A DNA stretch of 64,000 nucleotides from Mesocentrotus franciscanus. Lineage: Eukaryota > Echinodermata > Echinoidea > Camarodonta > Strongylocentrotidae. The notes beneath the pieces were generated by a model that did no database searches, was not told the DNA's origin, and was given only the letters and a program-made list of their open reading frames with translations. Shown piece by piece: positions 21,333 to 31,185 of the stretch (the first letter of the stretch is position 1; each line of letters opens with the position of its first letter). Position numbers and translations under genes: made by a program. The stretch is from assembly GCA_037976565.1 (NCBI GenBank), contig CP137682.1:372001-436000 (forward strand). Direction: 5' to 3'.

Positions 21333-22220
21333 TTAGTATGCCATGGGAGTGTAGAAGGGATGGTAATGATGGTTGATGAGGTGGGGATGGCTTAGACTGG
21401 GATCATGCGAGGAAGGAAGGTGAATTCCATAAGACCCCTGGTGGTGATGAGGAGGGTAGTGATGATGGTAAGGGTGGAGGTCCAGATAATGTGTAGGGCG
21501 CACATCGGTCGGATGATGCCGATAGCTGGCTGCCCCTCCCTCATGTTCTACCGCCGGGTGCCCGTGCGCACCTCCATGATGGGCGTGGTCGCATGGATTG
21601 GTAAATGCGTGATGCACCGGTTCGAGGTTTGAACGAGGTGCATGCTGGTGGTGCTGGGAGTGGATATTAGGGTGGTGATCCAGCGGTGCATCATGATGTG
21701 GGACATGGGTGTGATGGGTCGCAGGATGACCATGTTCATGGTGAGACGATGGATGAGGGTGGCCGCCTAGAGTTTGATCATGGCTTGGATTATGCACAAT
21801 GTAGCCATGGGGATGAGATGCCGCCAAAGGGTGATGTTGCTGATGGTGATGTGGAGGAGGAGCATGGACTGTCATGTCATGATGCGGATGTACCATCGCT
21901 GGGTGGGAATGATCAGGGATGACCCGATGCTGGAACATACTTATCTCACCTTCTCGTATCGGATGAGGGTCATGGTGGGGTGAGACATGCCCTACAACTC
22001 CAGGATGTGGTCCTCCTCCTGCAGGACATCCATGTCCTGCCAGAGGATGAGATGACATACCTTGATGATCGTGATGACTAACTCCTCCAGTTGATCGGGG
22101 ATGGTGATCATGAGCTTGATGATCGTGGATCCCTTCGTGAGGAGGAGAACCAAGTTCATGTCGACCGTCAATCATGTAGCCAGGGTCTCGGCGAGATGTT
22201 GGGATCCAGCGTTGAGGCAT
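21333..22220 (-). CDS. Histidine-rich ORF upstream of the alpha-crystallin ORF
   Basis: 295 aa starting MPQRWIPTSRRD, with about 75 His (25%). His pairs and triplets are spread over the whole length (HDHQAHDHHP, PPPHHHQQHH, HHEHGHPATHH, YHHHYPPHHH) with Pro, Gly, Ser and Asp. I find no folded domain, signal peptide or membrane segment. The composition matches the N-terminal arm of the next ORF. The frame ends FYTPMAY-stop, and 8 nt later the next ORF starts MAYAPLN, so ATGGCATAC and ATGGCGTAT lie 20 nt apart. Removing the 20 nt would place both ORFs in one frame of about 600 residues. This could be a broken long arm of one sHSP-like protein, a two-cistron transcript, or an assembly indel. A TATA box lies 80 nt upstream of its ATG. 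Confidence 0.72.
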   Translation of the reverse strand: MPQRWIPTSRRDPGYMIDGRHELGSPPHEGIHDHQAHDHHPRSTGGVSHHDHQGMSSHPLAGHGCPAGGGPHPGVVGHVSPHHDPHPIREGEISMFQHRVIPDHSHPAMVHPHHDMTVHAPPPHHHQQHHPLAASHPHGYIVHNPSHDQTLGGHPHPSSHHEHGHPATHHTHVPHHDAPLDHHPNIHSQHHQHAPRSNLEPVHHAFTNPCDHAHHGGAHGHPAVEHEGGAASYRHHPTDVRPTHYLDLHPYHHHYPPHHHQGSYGIHLPSSHDPSLSHPHLINHHYHPFYTPMAY

Positions 22221-22790
22221 GATGTTCTATCTCTATGAATATTGTTCCACCTTGTTGCACCAGTCGATTAGTTTGGCAGAAACAGAAAATGCATTCTTCT
22301 TTTATATGTTTTTACTGGTAAGTGTAGGAGCAAAGAAAGTGGGTGACAAAAAGCGTGAAGAGGGAAAAACAGAATGAGATAGAGAACAAAAGTATTTGAG
22401 CTAAAATAAGAGAGGGATATATAAAAACAGAGAGAGAGAGAAAGAAAGGACGTGTGGTGTGAAAATGGATATGCCTCTGACAATGACAGATTGTAGAAAT
22501 ATTATACTGTTAAAATCTCTAGTAATCATTATATAGGCCTATTCGGTTGACATGTGAAGACTCTTTTTGGTCTCCTAGACCTAGATAGTTTGGGTTTTAT
22601 AAAGGGAATGAAATAAAAGAGGAAACGAAACGGGATGAGCGCTTCATGTCAATCCTGAGGGTGTGGGTGTGACAAAGGTAGTTTTGATAAATCGCTTTTG
22701 AAAATTTGTATGTGAGCTTTCCTCGATCTGTTCTTTGTAGTGACGGTGTATTGAAAGAAAATACAAAATAATAGAAGAAATCAACAACTT
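22199..22790 (-). repeat. 5' flank of the His-rich locus, first copy of a duplicated segment
   Basis: From the first codons of the His-rich ORF (GGGATCCAGCGTT) up to about 22790 the sequence is repeated, diverged, at about 23000-23515. Shared phrases include CCTTGTTGCACCAGTC, GCAGAAACAGAAAATGCA, CTCTGACAATGACAGATT and TTGACATGTGAAG. This copy carries the intact TATA box and the ORF start. Confidence 0.82.
22299..22307 (-). promoter_or_regulatory. Candidate TATA box of the His-rich locus
   Basis: The minus strand reads ATATAAAAG here, about 80 nt upstream of the ATG at 22220, leaving a 5' UTR of roughly 50 nt. I looked for heat-shock elements (alternating GAA/TTC at 2-bp spacing) in the next 250 bases and saw none that is convincing. 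Confidence 0.5.
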
Positions 22791-22883
22791 CAATGCGTAT
22801 TTTTCAATGAAAACTATTATAGTTTTCATTGAAAAATACGCATTGAAGTTGTTGATTTCTTCTATTATTTTGTATTTTCTTTC
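22753..22883. repeat. Perfect 131-bp palindrome
   Basis: Arms 22753-22817 and 22819-22883 are exact reverse complements (65 bp each) around a single T. The left arm begins GAAAGAAAATACAAAATAAT. The outer part of the left arm (AATACAAAATAATA) is also present in the second copy of the flank near 23508, so the left arm is the original and the right arm a later inverted copy. Confidence 0.93.
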
Positions 22884-22945
22884 TATAATAGTGGACCGTT
22901 CTCGGTAACCCTTCTCCCTTTACCGAATAACAACAAAAACAACTT

Positions 22946-22986
<41 letters not shown>

Positions 22987-22999
22987 TGGACAGAGATGT

Positions 23000-23515
23000 C
23001 GGGATCCAGCGTTATATACGGCGTGATGTTCTATAACTTCTATGTCTATGTATAACCTTGTTGCACCAGTCCATTAGTTGGGCAGAAACAGAAAATGCAA
23101 TAAAAATAATTTTAAAAATATGTTTTCACTGGTAAAAAGCATGTCGACGAGTGGGAAATCGAATGAGATAGAGAATAAAAAGTGAGCTAAAACGAGAGAG
23201 GGAGAGAGAAAGAGAGAGAGAGAGAGAGGGGGAGGTCTCTGACAATGACAGATTATAGAAATATTATACCGTTCAAGCTAATAGACCTGTCTATTCGATT
23301 GACATGTGAAGTCTTTTCTGTCTCCTATAGATCGGTTTTTAAAATAATTCGATATGAATGAAATAAAATAGGAAACGGAACGGGATTGGCTCTTCATGTC
23401 ATTTCTGAGTGTGCGGGTATGACATAGATAGTTTGATAAATCGCTTTTGAGATTTTATTTATGTGAGCCTTCCTCAATCTGTTCTTTGTAGGAACGGTGT
23501 CGTGACAATACAAAA
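23000..23515 (-). repeat. Second, orphan copy of the His-rich locus promoter
   Basis: It matches 22199-22790, including GGGATCCAGCGTT (the first codons of the ORF) and GCAGAAACAGAAAATGCA. The ORF is absent, and the ATATAAAAG box is replaced by AT-rich sequence with small indels. GA microsatellites border both sides (about 22945-22978 and 23527-23580). It is probably inactive. Confidence 0.78.
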
Positions 23516-23931
23516 TAATAACCAAAGAGAGAGAGAGAGAGAGAGAGAGGACTCGGAGCGAGAGAGAGAGAGAGAGAGAGAAAAGCGGGGGGTATGGATC
23601 GAGAGAGATAGAACAAGAATTTACGCTCCTGAATTGGCTGAATATCCCACTTTGAAAAACGTTCCGTGGGGCCTGCGCGCATGTAACATATTATTATAAA
23701 AGTGGTGGTGATGCAGATTGTTCTTCTCCCCCCAAACGTTTTTGCTCATTACGCCACTGCCCCTGAAAGGTGAGCCTTTGGAATGTCCCCCAATCCCAAA
23801 CTGTTTTTCCGTAACCTAGCCATCCTACGCTGCATATTAATATTTGAATATATATTTGCGTTGGTACGGTGTAGTGGAGATCAAAATTAAGTTCTAGGAA
23901 AAATTAAAGAAAAAGGGCTATATATCAGAGG

Positions 23932-24093
23932 CAGTAGCGTACGCAGGATTTTTCAACGGGGATGGTAAGAGCAAACTTTTTTGGTCCGGAAATTGGAAAA
24001 TTATACCGACCGATATTTTGTTCAGTGGGGGAGGGGTTTGTTCGAAACACACACATAAACAAAATTTGAGGGGTTCCGCTGCGTACGCGCCTG
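23932..24093. mobile_element. hAT-type MITE (162 bp) with 8-bp target duplication
   Basis: It begins CAGTAGCGTACGCAGG and ends GCTGCGTACGCGCCTG. ATCAGAGG flanks both sides (23924-23931 and 24094-24101). It is a different family from the CAGTGGCGGATCCAG elements. No coding frame. Confidence 0.9.
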
Positions 24094-24475
24094 ATCAGAG
24101 GTGAAAAGGGGAACTTCTCGCACCTGCAGACGTACTCACCAGAGATGAAAAGAGAGGAAAGGAAAGTTATTAGAAAAGAAAAGGGCACTAGTAGTTTTGT
24201 TCTATGTAAACAGGGGCTTGCCAGTATGGGGGGTAGCTAGCCTACGTAGGCCCAGTGGGGGGTCCAGGGGGGGCACAAGGGGCACGTGCCCCCCCCCCCG
24301 GCCAAAAAAAAGAAAACTTAAGGAGAAAAAGGAGGGGGAAAGAAAAAGGAGAGGAAAAAGAAAAAGGATGGGGGAGGGGTTAGGGGGTTTAACACCCCTT
24401 GGGCTGCCAAGTGAAAATGTGATGTGAATAGAAAACGCCATCATGTGTCCAGACCCACACACTATCCGCATCGTC

Positions 24476-25640
24476 ATCGGGTCAAACCCCTTAAACTGTT
24501 ACTTGATTTAAAAGACGTTATCATGCACTGCTTTTTATGGTCTCCATTGTGTTAGTAGATGCCATGAAAACATCACTTACGAAGGTTCAAAATAGCAACA
24601 ACAAAAATCGCCTCGCCGCTACCCGGCTCGGACTTCGCGGCTCGTGGCTCGTAGGGAAAAAAATTTTTCGGGTGCCAAAAAAAAAAAATTGTGCTCACTA
24701 CCCCTGGCGCCCAAGGGGAGGGTGGCGGTGGAAAAAAAATTACCCTTCCAAATTTTTTTGTTTTTGCTCACTACCTACCCCCACACTGAGCGAACAATCG
24801 ACCGGCACGATTTTCAAATTTTCGCATGAAGTGGGCCCCTTTAGGCCCCTCCTTGCCGCCGGCTGGATCCGCCCCTGGGTAGAACCCCCCTTAAACTGTT
24901 ACTTAAGTTATTTAAAAAGACGTTATCCTGCACTGCTTTTTATGGTCTCCAATGTGTTGGTATATAGATGCCAGGAAAACATCACTTACGGGGGTTCAAA
25001 ATAGCACCTCAAAAAAATCGCCTCGCCGCTACGCGGCTCGTGGACAATGCTCTGCATCGTCTTTGGGTCAACCCCCCTTAAACTGTTACTTGATTTAAAA
25101 AGACGTCATTATCATGCACTGCTTTTTATGGTCTCCATTGTGTTAGTAGATGCCAGGAAAACATCACTTACGGGGGTTCAAAATAACCCCCAAAAAAAAA
25201 AAAAAATCGCCTCGCCGCTACGCGGCTCGGACTTCGGCTCGTGGACGATGCTCCGCATCGTCATTTGGTCGAACCCCTTAAACTGTTACTTGATTTAAAA
25301 GACGTTATCATGCACTGCTTTTAATGGTCTCCATTGTGTTAGTATATAGATGCCAGGAAAACATCACTTACGGGGGTTCAAAATAGCACCCCCCAAAAAT
25401 CGCCTTGCCGCTACGCGGCCCGTGGACAATGCTCTGCATCGTCTTTGGGTCAACCCCCCCTTAAACTGTTACTTGATTTAAAAAGACGTAATTATCATGC
25501 ATGCACTGCTTTATGGTCTCCATTGTGTCAGTAGATGCCAGGAAAACATCACTTACGGGGGTTCAAAACAGCAACAACAAAAAATCGCCTCGCTGCTTCG
25601 CGGCTCGTGGACGATGCTCCGTGTCGTCATTGCATGGGTC
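24476..25640. repeat. Tandem array of about five ~190-bp units, first unit interrupted by a MITE
   Basis: CCTTAAACTGTTACTTGATT recurs near 24488, 24887, 25074, 25273 and 25457. Each time it is followed by CATGCACTGCTTTTTATGGT, GAAAACATCACTTACGGGGG and AATCGCCTCGCCGCTACGCG. The open frames are by-products of the repeat. Confidence 0.88.
24650..24876. mobile_element. hAT-type short element, left end degraded
   Basis: The right end reads GCCGGCTGGATCCGCCCCTG. The interior shares ACTGAGCGAACAATCGACCG and GGCACGATTTTCAAATTTTC with the element at 12421. The left end is not clear. It lies inside the first unit of the 190-bp array. Confidence 0.65.
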
Positions 25641-26279
25641 ACCCCGCCCCCTTAGCAAAAAGCTAGATCCCATCATCCGCCCCTGGATCCATACTCTTTG
25701 AGGGGGTAGGAGAAAGCAATTTTACATCATATTACTCCAGGAAGTGCCTGAAAATGCACCTAATGTGGTTCTAAAATTGCAAATGCTTCCTACTCAGGGA
25801 GGGGGTTCTGACCCCCACCCAGACCCACCCCCGCTTGGTCTCTCCGCTCCCTCGCCGCTGACGCCTCGCTCCATCGTTTTTCATATATTTCACCCCATGC
25901 GATTTTGTGCCCCCGGTAAGAAATTCCTGGATCCGCCACTGAGGCCTACCTGAAAAAGTGGCCTGGGCACAGTAGCCTACATGCGCCCTCCCCCCTTCCA
26001 CCGTGAGTTCTGCCTCTGGCATAATGGGCAAAAGTGAGGAAAAAAACCCCCGGAAAATCATGTTATTTCAGCAACATAAATCACTGATATCGAATTATAT
26101 AGAAATAAACCACGTTTGACTTTGAGTTGTATGTGGGGGTCACAGTATATGCCCAGCATAACTTGCAGTAACGAAAGATAACTGTTTTTTTAAAATAATA
26201 CTTTGTTTAAAGACCTCCGTTATTTATTTTACCATATGTTTAATTTCTACACAAATTTTAGAATGTCATAACTCATATA
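25641..26279. other. Spacer with degenerate hAT-type ends
   Basis: CCGCCCCTGGATCC near 25678 and GGATCCGCCACTG near 25929 are element ends, with GC-rich debris between them. I see no gene. Confidence 0.5.
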
Positions 26280-26420
26280 GGCCTACCACAGAGAGATGCC
26301 GGTTCGTCTAGCGGCACGTAGTTGCATGGATCGAGATCTCTGTCTTAATTTGCCTATATATACAAACTGGCTCAGGCCCGACGGCCTGCTTCGAACTAAA
26401 TTATAAAGCCAGTTCTGGCC

Positions 26421-26760
26421 ATGCGATTGCATTGTGAAAGAATTAAACGTTGTGAAATCGATCAGAAAAGGTTGATCATCTAGCATATAAGTATTGGTGT
26501 GTACTGCAATCAGGTTCTGGAATCATCAAAATGCCAAGAAATTTGGCCCAGTCTTGGTAAAGTTAGAAGCACTGTACACAGAAAGATGTATATGGGACTA
26601 CGCGACCACGTGCGCGATATCTATTTGGTCCCAATAGATATAATAATTTACCAAATATATGATTAGTAGGCGGTTTCCCGGCAAAATTTGTATCATCACG
26701 TATTAGTCAAAACATATTCTTTCACATGATTGGTAATGAGAGCTTCCATTTCATTTTTTG
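26421..26760. repeat. Interspersed repeat, copy 1 of 3
   Basis: It contains GCGATTGCATTGTGAAAGAA, GTTGATCATCTAGCATATAA, TTTGGCCCAGTCTTGGTAAA and ATTGGTAATGAGAGCTTCC. Parts recur in reverse orientation at about 40800-41055 and 60222-60425. It has no protein frame; the type is not assigned. Confidence 0.72.
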
Positions 26761-27057
26761 AGAGAGGTCGGGGCGTTTCCAAACTTAACTGAGTCACGTC
26801 TTTCGGCCCTGGTCGGTCCCTAGACATAAATAATAATATCATATTGATACACGTCTGTAAATCTATAATTAACGGGACACTATAAAGTTTGAAAATATAT
26901 TTGTTGTGAAATTTAAAAAGAATAAATTTGCCATAATTATATAGACTAGATCGAGTTTGTAAAACGGCCAAAAGATGCGCAAACATGTGGTACAAACGTC
27001 AAAGGGCTCTTATTAAAAGCCGTGTAATTCTACGAAACATTTTTTCCTTTCTAAACT

Positions 27058-27216
27058 GGGGGGCATTTCATCAACACTTGTCCACCGACAACTGTCGGCG
27101 CCGACTAAATTTGACCAATCAGAGGCCTGGAAAATAGTCGGTGACAATAAAATTGTCGGTGAAAATGATATTAGTCGGTGAAAACCACCGACTAATTGTT
27201 TCATGAAACGCCCCCC
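27058..27216. mobile_element. MITE-like element with GGGGGGCRTTTCAT ends
   Basis: The left end GGGGGGCATTTCATC pairs with the right end GATGAAAC-like TTTCATGAAACGCCCCCC. The interior repeats GTCGGTG several times. No target duplication seen. Confidence 0.6.
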
Positions 27217-28380
27217 TGTTATCGTTTTAACTTTTGGCTGACGTTGACATACGGTAAAAGGTTTCCGACTGCATGATGGAGTCACTCAGATGTCCATACT
27301 CGGATTCTATTCTCCATCCAAAACACTTTTGGCGTTCCATAAATTCGCGCCATTTAGACGTTAGACACATGTAATGTGATGTGATGTGTGAACAGTATAC
27401 AGAAGACAGCTGACAGCCTTCGTTTTACATGTCATGCATGATTCACTGCCAATAGATCATAGATGCTTTGTTGTACGAAATACCCGGCTATCGAACATTT
27501 AAAGTGAGTATTGATTATATATTGTCCTAGGCTTATGGAAAAGTGAAGGCTACGTGTGTAACGAGATTGTTACTGCGACGCGACGGCATTATAATATTTG
27601 ACCTGTACTAAACTAAACACTCGGTCGCGGCGCGCTGGAGAACACTGCGGGGGTCACTCTCGTACACAAGTCACAAGTGCTACCACGCGGGCCGTGCGCC
27701 GTGGAAATGGACCCTAAACTAAGGCCTAATCATGGCGTATCGCACCTTTTCTGAAATGACCCTTTTTTAAAGAAAACGTTGAAACCTGAAAAGGTACCCT
27801 TTGTAGTTTTGTGCGATCAGTGCTCGAAAAGGGCCCTTTTTAAGGAAAACGTTGACGACGTATAGCTGAAATGAAAAGGGGTCACTCTATGTGACTTAGG
27901 GACCGCATGACCGTTGCCAAAATCGCGGAAAAAGGGTCAATTTCAAGCAATGTCCGCGGACAAAATATTCCTCGAAATATAGAAAATAGGGGTGCACAGG
28001 TGACAGGTGTCCTCAAAATTGATAAACACTAAATATGGGTCAGGAAAAGGGAAAAGAGAAAACCGGGAAGAAAAAAAATAGGGTAATGTCTTGTCCTTGA
28101 AATATGGTAAAATAGGGGTAAATTTGCGGAAGTGTCCTTACAATCTTATATTTATAAATAGGGGTATTCCAATGTATGATTTTGTCCTTGTTTAGTGACG
28201 TCAAAAAGGGGGTGAAATTTCACAAAATTGACCGCAAAAGGGGGTTATTTGCATTTGTGGTAACGGTCATACGTGTCGCCTCTGCGGGGAGTGACCCCAC
28301 CTGGAAGACACCCTTTCGACACTTTTTTGGAGGCGGGTGCGTAGCCAGCCATGTTTAGAGTGACCCCCTTGGGGTCACAG
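27217..28380. other. Spacer, probable remnant of a larger repeat
   Basis: Recurrent phrases (AAAAAGGGTCA, AAATAGGGGT, TTGTCCTTG) suggest decayed repetitive DNA. I recognise no gene or element ends. Confidence 0.45.
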
Positions 28381-28770
28381 CCCGGCTGCATCTTTTTTTC
28401 CGTAACCTAGCCATCCTACGCTGCATATTGCGTTGGTACGGTGTAGTGGAGATCAAAATTAAATCAGCCAGATTCTGGACTTAACCAGTAGATCTATGTC
28501 GCTATGATTATGGACAAGTTACGATCTGGGTAGTCATTTGTTTACGGTAAGTCTCCCGATCTTGTCGCAATGTCATTTATTTTAAGTAAACAATAATAGC
28601 TTTGCACTTGTAATTTTTGTATGAAATCTCATATTTGATAACTTATCGGATCAGATTCTGTGTGCGTACGTATCATGAATATTGATGACTAGCGCATGAC
28701 GTATAGGTTCCTATTGAGCCAATCAATGCAGCGGTAGGATGGCTAAGTTACGGAAAAAAGATCGGCCGGG
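28381..28770. mobile_element. TIR element of about 390 bp
   Basis: The left end CCCGGCTGCATCTTTTTTTC, continuing into CCGTAACCTAGCCATCCTAC, is matched in reverse complement at the right end (CGGTAGGATGGCTAAGTTAC to GGCCGGG). A left-end fragment recurs at about 23808-23890. No target duplication is clear. Confidence 0.7.
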
Positions 28771-29258
28771 CTAGCTGTCCCAATTTTTTTTTAATGGTGT
28801 CTTCGAATCGGCCCTACATGCTGGGAAAATCTTCTCTTAAATTACTAAATGGAGTAGACAGAAATAACCGTCTGGTATGGGTCATTCTTTAATAAAACTG
28901 ACATTTGTTGACATTCCCCATACACAGACGGTACCCTGTACACCTCGCACCACGGGGAGAGATTGAGCTGATTGTGACCCACTTTTTACCCCAAAACTTT
29001 CTCCCACGATTTTCTTTATTTAGATCTAATTTTCTGATTTATAAATCAGATATAAAAATACTATGTATTTTTGTTCTCCTATGTACAGTTATCAAAGTTT
29101 TATTACCTATTTCTAAATGCGAAATTTACGGACTTACGTATATGAGTTATCCATTTTTTATCTCAGAACCAAGGAAACGGTAGGCCTACGTTCATGCATT
29201 CAAACTGGTAATCTATGACATGACCCGCCCGATATATTTCCGGGTCAACCGACCAAAA

Positions 29259-29475
29259 CAAGCCCAATGGCCAATCAGAGCACGTGTTTGATATTGGGCT
29301 TATGAATATTCAAACATCACCGGCTCAAGCCGGGCTGACTCATACGTAGCTATTGGACGTTCGAAAAGAAAAAATGAATATTCATCAACTCAAACCAAGA
29401 TGGCTGACAACAAATCTTGTTGACTACAAGACTTTCTCGGATTAATCATTAAAGAGCAAGCTATCGTAAGTCAAA
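29259..29475 (+). promoter_or_regulatory. Possible promoter with first non-coding exon and splice donor
   Basis: Two CCAAT motifs lie at about 29264-29275. A YY1-like CAAGATGGCTGAC lies at about 29396-29408, and a good donor (ATC/GTAAGT) at 29466. The next strong coding exon downstream on this strand is FEM-1-like A1, whose 5'-UTR acceptor is at 32851. A link between the two is a guess. Confidence 0.3.
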
Positions 29476-29846
29476 GTATATATTTCCGGGTTATTTATTA
29501 TGGCTATTTAGATTCAGTGTAATATTGCAGCCAAAGTGAATGTGTGAAGACGTAAAGAGTGAAAAATCTTGATGCATATCGCATTTATCTCGGTCCGGCT
29601 AAACCGAACCATTCGTTCCGCACACTACTGCATTGCCGTACTTCAGTCTATGTATAGAGGCGGTCAGAGGAGCCAGATGCAATCTCAGCGTAACAACCGT
29701 CGATATCAGAGACTGAAGCTTTCGGTCTATAAATGGGGGTGCGAGGAAATTTATCTAAAGTACACATGTACATGTACTACACTGTAGGTGGATAAAGTGG
29801 ATTTAGAGAAAGTGTACATACTGTACATGTAGGTCTAGGGCCTACT

Positions 29847-29976
29847 CAGGCCCGTATCCAGGGGGCACGTGCCCCAAATTTTCCAAGATCAGACACCCTC
29901 CTATTAGACCCCTCCCAGGACGCCGATCAATTACATGTATGTGCCCCCCAAACATCAAACTCCGGCTACGGCCCTG
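29847..29976. mobile_element. hAT-type MITE (130 bp) with 8-bp target duplication
   Basis: The ends are CAGGCCCGTATCCAG and CCGGCTACGGCCCTG. GGCCTACT flanks both sides (29839-29846 and 29977-29984). This is a third terminal-sequence family of hAT-type short elements in the window. Confidence 0.9.
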
Positions 29977-30039
29977 GGCCTACTACATGGGAATATGATA
30001 CTTGATACGTTACGTACTGATAAGGCTATTACTAGTATT

Positions 30040-31020
30040 AATAGGATGGAAACAAGGAAGAATGGAGAGAGTGAGAAGATGAGTTGTGGGAAAATAAGAA
30101 CTAGACTACCAAGACTAAAAGTAAAAGAGACAAATTAGAGACTAAGAGAGGAATACAAAGGAAAAATATATAAAAAAAGGAATTGAGAGAATTCATTGGC
30201 CAGACTTAACAGTGATAAAGATAGAAATTAAGAATTACATGATAGAAAAAATAGAAGGGAAATAAAGGGATAGAATGAAATGTAGAAAGAATATTTTTGA
30301 AAGACTGAAGCTCATGAAAATAAAGTGAGGAATAAAACTTAATACTATATTAAAAGGATGGAAATTACAAAGAATGATGAAAATATAGAAAGAGAAGGAG
30401 AATTGTGGGAAACAGAACAAGTTATAAAAGAAAAGGGAAAAGAGAGAAATACAGAAACAGCTAGAGTATATTATAGGCCTAATGGAAATTGGGGCAGAAT
30501 GCACTAAAATTAACACTTGACATAAAGATGGGGAAGATGAATTGCAGAAAATAAAGAATTACATTGAAGGCCTAGAAAAGAGGAATGAAGGGGGGAAATG
30601 AAGGGAGAGAAAGAATTAAAGATGTAGAAGAAGAACGATAAAAAAAGGCATAATAAGCAATAAGAAATCATAAGATGATAGGGGAAACCAACAAAGAATA
30701 TCGTAATTTGATTACATGTTGGAATTTAAAAAAAATTAAAAGGAATAGGGAATGAAAGGACAAAAATTGATAAAAACAGAGAAACAACGACAGAGGGCAG
30801 AAATAGGAGTTATAGCAGAAGGAATTCAAGAAATGGATGGTATAAGACTCAAAGATAAAGATACATAAAATAAAGGATGATAGAAGAGGTGAAAGGAGGA
30901 AAATAATGTGAGGGATGTATCATGTGACGAGAGGATTACATGTACAGAAAAAATTAAAATGATACATATACCCTTATTAAAGATTCATTGATGTAAGGAC
31001 GAAAGCAATAGAATAAAATA
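30040..31020. repeat. Purine-rich kilobase
   Basis: For nearly 1 kb the plus strand is dominated by A and G (AAGAATGGAGAGAGTGAGAA, AGAAATACAGAAACAGC and similar), without a fixed period or a long frame. It may be a decayed A-rich satellite. I find no coding signal. Confidence 0.6.
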
Positions 31021-31115
31021 AAGAGAGCTAGAGGATAGGGAATAATATCTTTAATATTGAAATGTATGTTATTTGCAAGAACTCCCCCTCCAAATACCCA
31101 CCTGATATAAATACA

Positions 31116-31153
<38 letters not shown>

Positions 31154-31185
31154 GTTTTTACCACCACCATCATCATCATCATCAT
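31116..31185. repeat. ATC trinucleotide microsatellite
   Basis: About a dozen ATC units are followed by a short break (GTTTTTACCACC) and further ATC units. Confidence 0.95.

Noticed and set aside
20528..21983. Met/Val-rich plus-strand frames opposite the His-rich locus
   Set aside because: They are antisense shadows of His codons (ATG/GTG opposite CAT/CAC). The alpha-crystallin domain fixes the minus strand as coding.
22230..22500. Heat-shock elements upstream of the sHSP-like gene
   Set aside because: GAA and TTC words are present but not at the 2-bp alternating spacing needed; I could not support a call.
28176..30138. Short frames between 28.1 and 30.1 kb as exons
   Set aside because: No splice-site pairs or family similarity; several overlap TIR or hAT-type elements.
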